Shown here one piece after another: positions 20,621-29,609 of a DNA stretch of 64,000 bases. How positions within the stretch are numbered: position 1 is the stretch's first letter; each line of letters starts with the position of its first letter. Origin of the DNA: Flavobacterium faecale (GTDB lineage: Bacteria; Bacteroidota; Bacteroidia; Flavobacteriales; Flavobacteriaceae); the NCBI RefSeq assembly GCF_003076455.1, contig NZ_CP020918.1:2888001-2952000 (forward strand), written 5' to 3'. The notes beneath the pieces are model-generated. The model saw only the letters and a program-made list of their open reading frames with translations. It was not told the DNA's origin and did no database searches. A program made the translations under genes and the position numbers.

Positions 20621-20648
20621 AAAAAGAGGCATTTTGCCTCTTTTTTTT
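20621..20648 (+). terminator. Intrinsic terminator
   Basis: An 11-bp stem AAAAAGAGGCA (20621-20631) pairs with 20635-20645, with a T-rich tail. The remaining gap to 20908 holds only a TATATTTG element at 20852-20859. Confidence 0.9.
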
Positions 20649-20851
20649 GTTTTCATTTATTATGGAAAAAATTTAAATTCATTTCTGTAGTAAAGTGTAA
20701 TATTCGTATTAAAATAGCTGTGTTTTTATTTGAGGTAAGGTTAAGGCTATGTAATACAACTTGTTACGTTTAAATATACCTACTATTGGGTATTTTAAAA
20801 GTTAGAAAAAAATTGTAATTTATAAATTTAATATGCTTAATTTCAGATAGT

Positions 20852-20859
20852 TATATTTG
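20852..20859 (+). promoter_or_regulatory. Minus-7 promoter element (TATATTTG) of the T9SS cargo gene
   Basis: A perfect TAnnTTTG match 49 nt before the ATG at 20908. No clear TTG minus-33 element. Its position rules out the more upstream in-frame ATG at 20857-20862 as a real start. Confidence 0.45.
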
Positions 20860-20907
20860 AAGATGCATTTATTGTTAATTATTAATTTATTTCTAATACT
20901 CACTATT

Positions 20908-22080
20908 ATGAAGAAAATTTTATTTTTTACATCGATTTTCCTTGCGTTTAACTTGCAAGCACAAAACAAATTACTTTCGTCTATTGAACAATTCCAAAAT
21001 GATGGCAATATGCAAAATTCTTATGGTAGTAATTATGAATATGATAGCAACAATAATTTGACCACCGAAACAAGTTATTTTTGGACAGGAAATAGTGGTT
21101 GGCAATATGCATCAAAAGAAACTTTTAGCTATAATGCCAACAATAAAGTTGTGTATGACACCTATCAAAGTTATAATTCATTTAATAGTGTCTTAGAGAA
21201 TCAGTTTCAGGAGAATTACATTTACAACACCAATAATAATGTGGAAGAAATAATATCTAAAGATTGGAGTGGTTCTCAATGGGTAAACTCAAGTAGAACC
21301 ACAATATCCTACACAGGTAATTTGTTGACAGAATATATTGGTTACGAGTGGAACGGCGCGCAATGGATCAATGAGGGCAAAGGAACTTTTACATATAATT
21401 CAAATGATAAAATTTCAGGGAATTTGGAGTATAAATGGGTAAATGGTAATTGGGTAGTTTCTAATAGAGACAGTTATACTTATGATTCAAACGGAAAGCA
21501 GACCTCTAGATTAAACGAGCAGTTCGAAGGAAATAGTTGGGTTGAAGATGATAAAAATGAATATACCTTAGATAATTTAGGTAATAGAATAAGCATGACC
21601 GAAAGTCATAATTACTTAGCAGATATAAATAGAACAAATTACAATTACGAGACTGCTACTCCTATGTCAAATTTTGCACATCCATTCAAAGATAAAACGG
21701 GTTTGGACTATATTTTTGAAGAAACGCCTCATATTAGTAAAGTATTGAGTTCAGATAATTTTACTTATAATACGACAACAAGTAGTTTTGAATTTAATAG
21801 AACAACGACTTATAATTATGATACGGTTATTGTTTTAAGTAAAGAAGATTTTATACTACCAAATCAGGTCGTAAAGGTTTTTCCTAATCCTACATCTGAT
21901 TTTGTTCAAATTTCTGGTCTTACAAAAATTCAAAACTATGAAATATATAATGTTTTGGGAGCTCAATTAAAGAAAGGTACTGTCAATAATAATGAAGACA
22001 TTGATTTACAAAATTTTAAAAATGGTCTCTATTTCTTGAAATTTAATAACGGAAATACGTTTAAGATCAAGAAAAATTAA
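20908..22080 (+). CDS. Secreted repeat protein with T9SS type A sorting domain
   Basis: A 390-residue protein from the ATG at 20908, giving a signal peptide (MKKILFFTSIFLAFNLQAQ). Residues about 30-240 hold about six degenerate units of some 35 residues, each with a Y-D/N-S-N-N/G turn followed by aromatic strands (such as WNGAQWINEGKGTFTYN). The look is of YD/RHS-type or DUF3836-like beta repeats. The C-terminal 70 residues (VFPNPTSDFVQISGL, YNVLGAQL, LKFNNGNTFKIKK) are a T9SS type A sorting domain, so the protein is exported across the outer membrane and probably anchored to the surface. Function unknown. The terminator at 22105 follows. Confidence 0.85.
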   Translation: MKKILFFTSIFLAFNLQAQNKLLSSIEQFQNDGNMQNSYGSNYEYDSNNNLTTETSYFWTGNSGWQYASKETFSYNANNKVVYDTYQSYNSFNSVLENQFQENYIYNTNNNVEEIISKDWSGSQWVNSSRTTISYTGNLLTEYIGYEWNGAQWINEGKGTFTYNSNDKISGNLEYKWVNGNWVVSNRDSYTYDSNGKQTSRLNEQFEGNSWVEDDKNEYTLDNLGNRISMTESHNYLADINRTNYNYETATPMSNFAHPFKDKTGLDYIFEETPHISKVLSSDNFTYNTTTSSFEFNRTTTYNYDTVIVLSKEDFILPNQVVKVFPNPTSDFVQISGLTKIQNYEIYNVLGAQLKKGTVNNNEDIDLQNFKNGLYFLKFNNGNTFKIKKN

Positions 22081-22104
22081 TCATAATTTTTCAAGTTTTA
22101 AAAA

Positions 22105-22149
22105 AACAATCTCCATTAAAAGAGTGCTTTAATGGAGATTGTTTTTTTA
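22105..22149 (+). terminator. Intrinsic terminator after the T9SS cargo gene
   Basis: A 16-bp stem (22105-22120 with 22128-22143), 7-nt loop AGAGTGC, T-rich tail. Confidence 0.92.
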
Positions 22150-22287
22150 TAAATACTTGTAAAGTTTCTTTTAGCCTAATTATTTTGAATGGTCCATTGT
22201 TACAATTAAGGATCGTAATCCATGCGCTTCAGTGCGTTTATGCACACATATGTATACGATCAGATCATAATTTCGTCCACATTCGAA

Positions 22288-22800
22288 TTATGAATTATAA
22301 GCTCCCGAAGAATATGTTAATTCGTAGCTATGTGTATAAACTTCAAACACAATTCCAAATGGATCTTGTACATAACACATTCTGTAAGGTTTGTCATTAG
22401 GGTAGTATTCTCTAATTGGCATTCTCTGTTTTCCACCATGAGCCACTATTTTTTCCACCAAAGTTTCAATGTCTGGATCTTGAATACAGAAATGGAAAAG
22501 TCCTGTGTTGAACGGGCTAAATTCAGGTGCTTCTTTTTTTCCATTCGGAAATGAAAACAATTCAATTCCTATTCCATCTGAAGTGGATAAATGTGCAATT
22601 TCAAATTCTTCCCAATCATCACCAAATACATCGATGCACATTTGGCCAATGGCAGTTTCTTTTTCTTTATTTACTGTAGATGGTTCCATGATTACATACC
22701 ATCCCATTACTTCAGAATAAAATTGTACTGCTTGTTTGATATCGGGGACTGTAAGTCCGATATGTGAAAATGATTTCGGATAAGTGTTATTTGTTTTCAT
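22288..22800 (-). CDS. VOC-family protein (glyoxalase/bleomycin-resistance fold)
   Basis: About 170 residues. The paired beta-alpha-beta-beta-beta VOC modules show HIGLTVPDIKQAVQFYSEVMGW at the N-terminus, FHFCIQDPDIETLV in the second half and a terminal PFGIVFEVYTH supplying the last metal ligand. The ATG at 22800 is preferred over the ATG at 22821 because it puts the first VOC strand at the usual distance. It is divergent from an HxlR regulator across 121 bp. Such pairs usually respond to reactive electrophiles or quinones; that is family-level inference. Confidence 0.85.
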   Translation of the reverse strand: MKTNNTYPKSFSHIGLTVPDIKQAVQFYSEVMGWYVIMEPSTVNKEKETAIGQMCIDVFGDDWEEFEIAHLSTSDGIGIELFSFPNGKKEAPEFSPFNTGLFHFCIQDPDIETLVEKIVAHGGKQRMPIREYYPNDKPYRMCYVQDPFGIVFEVYTHSYELTYSSGAYNS

Positions 22801-22921
22801 ATTTCTTCTTTTTGGATACAAAATTAGATTATATTAGCCTTATTGGCAATAACTTACCCAAAAGTGATATAGTTACCAAAAGGAGTAAAATACTGTTTAT
22901 CAATAAGTAATAGTTTGAAAT
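22801..22921. promoter_or_regulatory. Divergent VOC/HxlR control region with repeated TTACC-AAAAG words
   Basis: Two similar words, TTACCCAAAAG (22854-22864) and TTACCAAAAGG (22873-22883), lie 19 bp apart between the divergent genes. This is about two helical turns, as expected for sites bound by a winged-helix dimer such as HxlR. Inference only. Confidence 0.3.
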
Positions 22922-23239
22922 ATGAGCGAAATAAAATATTGTCCACTTAATTATACCATGAATTTAATTGGAACAAAATGGAAACCACTTATATTATTTC
23001 ATTTATTAGAGGGCGGACTTCGTTCTGGTATTTTGCAAAAAAAGATTGATGGGATATCAAACAAAATGTTCACGCAAACCGTACGAGAATTAGAAGTTGA
23101 TAGCTTAGTCAAAAGGATTGTGTATCCTGTAGTACCGCCGAGAGTAGAATATGAATTGACAGAAAAAGGAAAATCATTGGAAGCTATTTTAAGAAGTTTA
23201 GATCAATGGGGTATTGAACAAAGCAAACAAAATTTGTAG
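22922..23239 (+). CDS. HxlR family winged-helix transcriptional regulator
   Basis: A 105-residue protein with the whole HxlR fold. A CPLNYTMNLIGTKWKPLILFHL start carries the conserved N-terminal cysteine (Cys7) used for redox or electrophile sensing in YodB/HypR relatives. GISNKMFTQTVRELE is the recognition helix and VPPRVEYELTEKGKSL the wing. It probably controls itself and the divergent VOC gene. Nothing else codes in the 353 bp downstream. Confidence 0.92.
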   Translation: MSEIKYCPLNYTMNLIGTKWKPLILFHLLEGGLRSGILQKKIDGISNKMFTQTVRELEVDSLVKRIVYPVVPPRVEYELTEKGKSLEAILRSLDQWGIEQSKQNL

Positions 23240-23592
23240 AACTCATCAATACGTACAAAGTGGATGTGCTTATCAAAAACAATATTTGTTGAAACTATAC
23301 TGAAACAGTTTGTGTATGGGTAATTTTTACCCAGGAGTAATTATAGATTTTCTGATCATCTTAGTCCTAAATGATAAGATTATAGCTAGTTATGTTTCGA
23401 TAAGTTAATAAACCATATTTTAAGTAGGATCATTAATCATTCAAATTTTAGGAAATGTAAAAGTGGGTAATTTTTATACAGTTTATTAAGTATTGTATTT
23501 TATAATCACTTGTAATTGTGTTAGTTAAGGAATAGGCATATGTATTGCTATTTGTTTATCGAAAATAAGTATAAGATAAAAACTAGCGCTAT
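23240..23592. other. 353-bp AT-rich intergenic region with a repeated GGGTAATTTTTA word
   Basis: No open frame of interest. GGGTAATTTTTA occurs at 23318-23329, where it extends to the palindrome GGGTAATTTTTACCC ending at 23332, and again at 23464-23475. The spacing and palindrome suggest regulator-binding sites, perhaps for the glycosyltransferase gene downstream. No TAnnTTTG promoter was recognised. Confidence 0.35.
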
Positions 23593-25002
23593 ATGAAAAC
23601 ACAAGATGTAAAATTTACAGATAATTCGATCCTTTCGAATGATGTACAAAACAATGTTAAGGTTCCACAAGATAATTCAAAAATAACGAGTCAAATAGTA
23701 TTGCTTGCGACTATGTTATTGTTAATCAGTGGTGCAACTGTAGTTTATAATTTGCAACCTGAGTTTTATGATTTTAATGAAAGCCGTCTTAATTCACCTA
23801 TTGGTTTTGCTTTTTTGGCGGTTACCTTAGCAATTGCTGCTTTCAAACTTTCTTTTTTAGTGTATAATATCTATTTGTATTTTACTTATAAACCTATTGC
23901 ATCTGTTAGTGATGATGAATTGCCAACTATTACAGTTATAGTTCCAGCATACAATGAAGGTAATTTGGTTTATTCGACTTTGTTGAGCATTGCTAATAGT
24001 GATTATCCACAACATAAATTGGAGATTCTTGCTATTGATGACGGAAGTAAAGATGATACTTGGTTTTGGATGAAGAAGGCAAAAATGGAACTTGGAGACC
24101 GCGTTGTGGCCTTACAACAACCAAAAAATGCAGGAAAGAGACAAGCATTGTACCGTGGATTTAATTTAGGTACAGGTGCTGTATTTGTAACCATTGATAG
24201 TGATTCGATTATAGAAAAAAATACGTTACGTAATTTAGTTAGTCCGTTTGTTGTAGATAAAGAATGTGGTGCGGTTGCTGGTAATGTGAGAGTTTTAAAT
24301 AACGAAAAAGCGATATTGCCAAAAATGCTAAATGTAAGTTTTGTGATGAGTTTTGAATTTGTGCGCTCAGCAGAGAGTCAATTAGGGAGTGTTTTATGCA
24401 CACCTGGTGCACTTGCTGCCTACAAAAGAGAAGAAGTTTTTGCTTGTTTACCAAATTGGATTCATCAAGAATTCATGGGTAGACCTTCAGATATTGGCGA
24501 AGATCGCGCAATGACCAATATGATTTTGAAACAAGGTAAAAAAGTACTTTTTCAACGCAATGCCATTGTTCTTACTGATGTTCCAGAACAATACACAGGA
24601 TTATACAAAATGTTCATCCGTTGGGGTAGAAGTAATGTTCGTGAAAATATAGCCATGGCAAAATTTGTCTTTAAAAATTTTAGAAACGGAAATAAAGCAG
24701 GTACGAGATTATTGTTTTTAAATCAGTTTTTAACTATTGTAATGACATATCCATTTATAATTTTTATGTTGTATTTTATAGTAGTTCATCCAATATTGTT
24801 TTTGAGTTCAACTTTGTTGGGAATATTGATTGTATCTAGCTTTCCAGTTTTGTTTTATGCTAAAAAATACAGTGCATCAGAGTCACTTTGGGCTTATGCT
24901 TATAGTGTTTTATATACATTTGGATTGTTCTGGATTTCACCCTACGCTATTGCAACTGCTGGTAAAAGTGGTTGGTTGACTAGAGAAATTGCTGTAAAAT
25001 AA
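23593..25002 (+). CDS. Membrane glycosyltransferase family 2 (hyaluronan/chitin/poly-GlcNAc synthase-like)
   Basis: A 469-residue processive-type GT2. Two N-terminal membrane helices are at about 36-58 and 76-100. The catalytic domain shows ITVIVPAYNEG (about 115-125), DDGSKDD, a TIDSDS acidic motif (about 200-205), GEDRAMT and FIRWGRSNVREN, equivalent to the Q/RxxRW product-binding motif. Three or more C-terminal helices lie at about 380-460. This arrangement is that of cellulose, chitin, hyaluronan and PgaC synthases, which polymerise and extrude a beta-linked polysaccharide. No export or modification partner is adjacent, and the product cannot be told from sequence. Confidence 0.85.
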   Translation: MKTQDVKFTDNSILSNDVQNNVKVPQDNSKITSQIVLLATMLLLISGATVVYNLQPEFYDFNESRLNSPIGFAFLAVTLAIAAFKLSFLVYNIYLYFTYKPIASVSDDELPTITVIVPAYNEGNLVYSTLLSIANSDYPQHKLEILAIDDGSKDDTWFWMKKAKMELGDRVVALQQPKNAGKRQALYRGFNLGTGAVFVTIDSDSIIEKNTLRNLVSPFVVDKECGAVAGNVRVLNNEKAILPKMLNVSFVMSFEFVRSAESQLGSVLCTPGALAAYKREEVFACLPNWIHQEFMGRPSDIGEDRAMTNMILKQGKKVLFQRNAIVLTDVPEQYTGLYKMFIRWGRSNVRENIAMAKFVFKNFRNGNKAGTRLLFLNQFLTIVMTYPFIIFMLYFIVVHPILFLSSTLLGILIVSSFPVLFYAKKYSASESLWAYAYSVLYTFGLFWISPYAIATAGKSGWLTREIAVK

Positions 25003-25023
25003 AATAAATTCAAGTAATAATAG

Positions 25024-25049
25024 AAAAGCCACTGTACTAGTGGCTTTTT
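25024..25049 (+). terminator. Intrinsic terminator after the GT2 gene
   Basis: A 10-bp stem AAAAGCCACT (25024-25033) pairs with 25039-25048, 5-nt loop. Confidence 0.88.
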
Positions 25050-25125
25050 CTGTTTTTTGTCATCTTGCATTGCATGTCTAACCTCAATTAGGATAGTTTA
25101 ATTAAATGTGCAAGGTTATTATTAA

Positions 25126-25893
25126 TTATTCAGCTATTAATTGTTTGATTTCCTTTTCGAGTGAAAGACCGTATTGGTAGCCGTAATCGAATATGGCGTC
25201 AATTTTTCGAAGACCAAACATGTGAAACTGACTCATATTAGGTGGTTCGATAAATAAATCACAGTGTTGAATTTTATCTTGTAAGGTATTTCTAAGAAGT
25301 AAATGTACAGTGCGATCAACGATTGTATTCAAATGCAATTCTTGAATGTCTTTTTGAACCGAATTTACCGAGATACCAATTATCTTTTCGCAATTGTTCA
25401 ACAAAGGATCAATTGGAAAATTATCCAAAACTCCGCCGTCAATATAAGAGCGTCCTTGATAATGTACCGCTTCAAAGATCATTGGTATGCAGCTCGAAGC
25501 CATTATTGATTGTGACAGATCGCCTTCTGAAAAATAAGTTATTTCTCCTGCTAATATATCTGTCGCAGCTATGTAGAGCGGAATCTTCAAGTCAGAAAAA
25601 GAATTGCTAGGGAAGTAGTCATGATAGATTTTTTCAAAGCCTTTCATAGAAAATATGCCTTGTTTTTTTCGAATAGTACGAGAAACATTAAAAAAGTGTC
25701 CATTTTTTATGATAGAAACAATTTCGTCAATCGCATAACCATGTGCATAGAAGGCACCTGCAATGGCACCAGCACTTGTACCTGAAATTACTGATGGCTT
25801 AATTCCGAATTCTTCCAAAGCTTTTAAAACTCCCAAATGAGCAATTCCCCGAATGCCGCCACCTGATAGTACAATTCCTATTTTATATTTCAT
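25126..25893 (-). CDS. Patatin-like phospholipase
   Basis: A 255-residue patatin hydrolase. The oxyanion-hole GGGIRGIAHLG is at about 11-21, the nucleophile elbow SGTSAGAIAG at about 39-48, and the catalytic aspartate in YIDGGVLDN at about 152-160. It has no signal peptide, so it is predicted cytoplasmic, like RssA-type bacterial patatins. Members hydrolyse acyl esters of membrane lipids. It stands alone, converging with the GT2 gene. Confidence 0.9.
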   Translation of the reverse strand: MKYKIGIVLSGGGIRGIAHLGVLKALEEFGIKPSVISGTSAGAIAGAFYAHGYAIDEIVSIIKNGHFFNVSRTIRKKQGIFSMKGFEKIYHDYFPSNSFSDLKIPLYIAATDILAGEITYFSEGDLSQSIMASSCIPMIFEAVHYQGRSYIDGGVLDNFPIDPLLNNCEKIIGISVNSVQKDIQELHLNTIVDRTVHLLLRNTLQDKIQHCDLFIEPPNMSQFHMFGLRKIDAIFDYGYQYGLSLEKEIKQLIAE

Positions 25894-26147
25894 TTGTAAT
25901 GCTGCTTATTTCAAGTGTAGTAAAAGAGGTTGTATCTTCTAAAAACGAAGTTATAAAAATATTTGTTTTATTGGTCGCAATTTAGAAATACTATTTCCAA
26001 ACTAAACTATATTAGGTTAATTTATAACTGTAAAGTAGTAGCTTATTTAAAGGTTTTTCGTGCAGATTTCATCTTTTAGATTTAACTTAATTTTACCTTT
26101 TATTGTGTCATTTTTGCTTAATTTGCGGTCTATATTAAAATGAATAG

Positions 26148-27323
26148 ATGAGAATTGCAATTGTTTGTTACCCAACCTTTGGGGGTAGTGGTGTTGTCGC
26201 TACAGAGTTAGGATTAGAGTTAGGTCGTATGGGGCATGAGGTACATTTTATAACCTACAGTCAACCCGTGCGTTTGGCTTTGTTAAACCCTAATGTACAT
26301 TACCATGAAGTAAATGTTCCAGAATATCCTTTGTTTCATTATCAACCTTATGAGTTGGCATTGTCTAGCAAATTGGTAGATATGGTAAAATTGTACAATA
26401 TTGAAATTTTACACGTGCACTATGCAATTCCACATGCCTATGCGGGTTATATGGCACGACAAATGTTGAAACAAGCCGGAATTCATATCCCTATGGTGAC
26501 CACTTTGCACGGGACAGATATTACCTTGGTTGGTAACCATCCCTATTACAAACCAGCTGTTAGTTTTAGTATCAACAAATCAGATGTGGTAACGTCTGTT
26601 TCACAAAGTCTTAAAGAAGATACCTATAGATTATTGAATATCAAAAGAGACATTCATGTGATTCCGAATTTTATCGAATTAGACAAAAACACCCTTGATC
26701 CTCATATTCCTTGTCGTCGTTCTGTAATGGCAGAGAATGGTGAAAGGATTATAACGCACATCAGTAATTTTAGAAAAGTAAAACGAATTCCGGATATTAT
26801 TCGAATATTCGATAAAATACAACAAAAAATCCCTGCCAAATTAATGATGGTAGGTGATGGTCCAGAGAAAGAAAAAGCAGAATTATTATGTCAAGAATTA
26901 GGTATTTTAGACAAGGTAATTTTCTTTGGAAACAGTAATGAGATTGATAAAATTCTAAGTTATTCAGATCTTTTTTTATTACCGTCGGAGACTGAAAGTT
27001 TTGGACTAGCAGCTCTAGAAGCAATGGCTTGGGGAGTGCCTGTAATTTCTAGTAATTCGGGTGGCTTGCCAGAAGTTAATTTCCCTGGTGTATCTGGATA
27101 TTTGAGTGATGTGGGAGAAATTGATGAAATGGCCGAAAATGCACTTAAGATTTTAAGTGACGATGTAGTGCTATGTGAATTCAAGAAAAACGCATTAGAA
27201 GTGGCGAAGAAATTTGATATTAAACATATTTTACCGCTTTATGTAAACTTATATGAAGAGGTTTTGAAAAAATACGCAAAGAAGTATGTCAAAAAAGCAA
27301 AACTAAAATCGGGATCGAATTAA
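26148..27323 (+). CDS. bshA: N-acetyl-alpha-D-glucosaminyl L-malate synthase BshA
   Basis: First enzyme of bacillithiol synthesis, joining GlcNAc from UDP-GlcNAc to L-malate. A 391-residue GT4 protein: N-terminal CYPTFGGSGVVATELG, HVHYAIPHAYAGYMARQ, TLHGTDITLVG, SNFRKVKRIPDI, and the donor-site E-x7-E region PSETESFGLAALEAMAWGVPVI. All agree with BshA rather than a general GT4. Bacillithiol is the main low-molecular-weight thiol in many Bacteroidota. The PrcB-like lipoprotein gene follows after 7 nt. Confidence 0.93.
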   Translation: MRIAIVCYPTFGGSGVVATELGLELGRMGHEVHFITYSQPVRLALLNPNVHYHEVNVPEYPLFHYQPYELALSSKLVDMVKLYNIEILHVHYAIPHAYAGYMARQMLKQAGIHIPMVTTLHGTDITLVGNHPYYKPAVSFSINKSDVVTSVSQSLKEDTYRLLNIKRDIHVIPNFIELDKNTLDPHIPCRRSVMAENGERIITHISNFRKVKRIPDIIRIFDKIQQKIPAKLMMVGDGPEKEKAELLCQELGILDKVIFFGNSNEIDKILSYSDLFLLPSETESFGLAALEAMAWGVPVISSNSGGLPEVNFPGVSGYLSDVGEIDEMAENALKILSDDVVLCEFKKNALEVAKKFDIKHILPLYVNLYEEVLKKYAKKYVKKAKLKSGSN

Positions 27324-27330
27324 AAATCAA

Positions 27331-27762
27331 TTGATGAAAAAATTAGGAAGTGTATTGCTGGCGGCTTTTGTAGTATCTTGTGGTACTACTGCGGTAACAA
27401 CGGCAAAAAAACAACCACTTTATCAACTGCTTACCCAGCAACCTACGGGCGGCGCGAGTATTAAGTTTTATGAAATCCTTAGCGAAGCGAACGAAATCAA
27501 AATGCTGCAAAATGATCCTGTTCTTAGAAAAAAAATAAGTCCTAATGATCTACAAAATGCAAATTTTTTGATTTTAAACATGGGAGAAAAACCAACAGCT
27601 GGTTATGGAGTAGTGGTCGAAGAGGTAATGCAAACACAAGATTCTATTGTGGTCACTGTCAAAGAATCAGTGCCTGCTGAAGGTACAATGGTGACACAAA
27701 ACATAACATACCCGTATGCAGTTTTGAAGATTAATTCAAAAAAGCCAATACGTATAAAATAG
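27331..27762 (+). CDS. PrcB-family lipoprotein
   Basis: A 143-residue protein with a lipobox-like signal (LLAAFVVSCG, Cys near 17) and a C-terminal segment like PrcB_C: NFLILNMGEKPTAGYGVVVEEV then VTQNITYPYAVLKI (about 90-140). The family takes its name from a subunit of the treponemal PrtP (dentilisin) protease complex. The same domain occurs in many Bacteroidota lipoproteins of unknown role. The start lies 7 nt after bshA, so it is co-transcribed. The shared terminator follows. Confidence 0.75.
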   Translation: MMKKLGSVLLAAFVVSCGTTAVTTAKKQPLYQLLTQQPTGGASIKFYEILSEANEIKMLQNDPVLRKKISPNDLQNANFLILNMGEKPTAGYGVVVEEVMQTQDSIVVTVKESVPAEGTMVTQNITYPYAVLKINSKKPIRIK

Positions 27763-27796
27763 AAAATGCCGCTTCATTTGAAGCGGCATTTTTATA
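27763..27796. terminator. Bidirectional terminator between convergent genes
   Basis: A nearly perfect 14-bp palindrome (27763-27776 with 27779-27792) with A-runs and T-runs on both sides, placed between the PrcB-like gene and the convergent barrel gene. Confidence 0.9.
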
Positions 27797-27813
27797 TATT
27801 ATAATCTCGTCAA

Positions 27814-28284
27814 TTAGAATTGGTAACGCAATGAAAGTGCAACATCAGATCCGTAATTGTTTTTGTAGTAACCTGATCCACCAAACTCAGGACGGAAATC
27901 CAAAGAGATCAAAAGTGGAATAGGGAAATTATATTCAATTCCGATATCTCCTGCAGCATAAACAAATGAATTGCTATCATTTTTGTTGCTATAAGTTCCT
28001 GCACCAGCACCAACACCTGCATACCAGTTGAATCCTTGTTCAATATTCCAAACCCATTGGTATATTCCCGTTAGCTTGAAAGCATCTACATCATTACTAT
28101 TTCTCCATCCTAAATCCAATTCTAATCTGTTGTCGCTAGACAATCCTCTTTGGTAAGACAATTCTCCACCAAAACCGTTGTTATCACCAAAACGAAGCCC
28201 TAACGCATTTTTAGAGATTTCTTGTGCTTGCGCGCTAAACGCCAATGCTACTAGCATGATAGCCGATAAAATAAGTTTTTTCAT
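27814..28284 (-). CDS. Small outer membrane beta-barrel protein
   Basis: A 156-residue protein with a clean signal peptide (MKKLILSAIMLVALAFSAQAQ). Alternating hydrophobic/polar strands separated by short turns follow (LGLRFGDNNGFGGELSYQRGL, FNWYAGVGAGAG, DIGIEYNFPIPLLISLDFRPEF), and it ends in an aromatic C-terminal residue (LSLRYQF), the signal recognised by the Bam machinery. It resembles small OmpW/outer-membrane-beta-barrel (PF13568-like) proteins. No ligand can be named. Confidence 0.75.
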   Translation of the reverse strand: MKKLILSAIMLVALAFSAQAQEISKNALGLRFGDNNGFGGELSYQRGLSSDNRLELDLGWRNSNDVDAFKLTGIYQWVWNIEQGFNWYAGVGAGAGTYSNKNDSNSFVYAAGDIGIEYNFPIPLLISLDFRPEFGGSGYYKNNYGSDVALSLRYQF

Positions 28285-28550
28285 AATCTAATAATTTCTA
28301 TTGCAATGTTATATGAACTGCATAACGGCGAAATTAGGTCTAAATTATTGAGAATAGTTAAAATTTGTTGCTTGAATATCTAAAATGTTTATTTGTAAGG
28401 TGTTATTACAGTGTTATTTATGACTATTCGTAATAGGTGTATAAATAATGATCGCGAATATTTGTCGATTTTATAGTTACATTGATGGCTTATTTACCGA
28501 ATATCTTTGTCTGAGTATGGTAAATTATGCGGCAAATCATTCAAATGTTT

Positions 28551-29375
28551 TTATTTCGAAAATAAAATAGAAGCAATCAATTTTGTATTGAGTATTTCTT
28601 CATCTTCTGATGCTTGTTCTATTCCAGAATAATAAGATTCATCGTATCGTCTGAGTTTCCATTTTTTGCGGTTGTACTCAAGAGCAGTAAGATTTTCGAC
28701 CCAGTCTCCAGAATTAAGGTATAGTGTACTACCGTTTTTATTAATTTTCTGTATCATTTTAGGCTCGTGAATGTGGCCACAGATGACATAATCATATTTG
28801 TTTTCAATAGCTAGTTCGGTTGCAGTTTCTTCAAAATCAGAAATATGTTTCACTGCTTTTTTTACACTTGCTTTTATTTTTTTCGAAAAAGAGTAAGGTT
28901 CTCTTCCTAATTTATTCAAACACCAGTTAACAAATCGGTTTGCTAAGATCAGGTAGTCGTAACCCAATCCACCTAATTTTGCGATCCATTTAGCGTGATT
29001 TACGGAGGCATCAAATACATCTCCGTGAAAAATCCATGCTTTTTTGCCATCCAGCTCCAATACAAGCTTATCTACAAGGGAAAGATTCCCCATTTTGAAA
29101 TCACTAAATTTACGGAGCATTTCATCATGGTTTCCAGTGATATAGTGCACTTTTGTACCCTTTGAAGCCATGCTCACAATTTTTTGAATCACTTTGAGAT
29201 GCGATTTCGGAAAATAGGATTTTCTAAACTGCCAAATATCAATAATATCACCGTTTAGTACCAAGGTATCCGGTTTAATCGAATTTAAATATTTGTACAA
29301 TTCTTTGGCATGACTACCATAAGTACCTAAATGTGTATCTGAAATTACTACTAATTCAACTTTTCTTTTTTTCAA
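28551..29375 (-). CDS. Calcineurin-like metallophosphoesterase, UDP-2,3-diacylglucosamine diphosphatase (LpxH)-like
   Basis: A 274-residue metallophosphoesterase with the complete two-metal set: VISDTHLGTYG, NGDIIDIW, TGNHDEMLR, FHGDVFDASVNHAKW and CGHIHEPKM. The layout and length are those of the LpxH-like branch that cleaves UDP-2,3-diacylglucosamine in lipid A synthesis, although this branch also includes enzymes with other substrates. It stands alone on the minus strand, divergent from aroC. The 266-bp region between it and the barrel gene shows nothing recognisable. Confidence 0.8.
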   Translation of the reverse strand: MKKRKVELVVISDTHLGTYGSHAKELYKYLNSIKPDTLVLNGDIIDIWQFRKSYFPKSHLKVIQKIVSMASKGTKVHYITGNHDEMLRKFSDFKMGNLSLVDKLVLELDGKKAWIFHGDVFDASVNHAKWIAKLGGLGYDYLILANRFVNWCLNKLGREPYSFSKKIKASVKKAVKHISDFEETATELAIENKYDYVICGHIHEPKMIQKINKNGSTLYLNSGDWVENLTALEYNRKKWKLRRYDESYYSGIEQASEDEEILNTKLIASILFSK

Positions 29376-29586
29376 TGTAATCTAATTTGAGTACCTGCAA
29401 AATAAAGGTTTTAGTAGCGTTTGTGATAAATGATAACGTTAACATACAGGTTATAATATTAATTCAAAGTGAAATTTGAGTAGCCAATATTAACTAGTGG
29501 TAACGCTTGTATGAATATTACACTTCTTTGGTCAAAAATGTATTTTTTTTTTGAATTAGATTGAAGGCAGAATCGGTATAAAATAG

Positions 29587-29594
29587 TATTTTTG
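29587..29594 (+). promoter_or_regulatory. Promoter element TATTTTTG of aroC
   Basis: Matches TAnnTTTG, with a TTG at 29561-29563 (23-bp spacer). It overlaps the first in-frame ATG (29592), which supports the ATG at 29610 as the true start of aroC. Confidence 0.45.
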
Positions 29595-29609
29595 TTAAAA
29601 AATATTATA

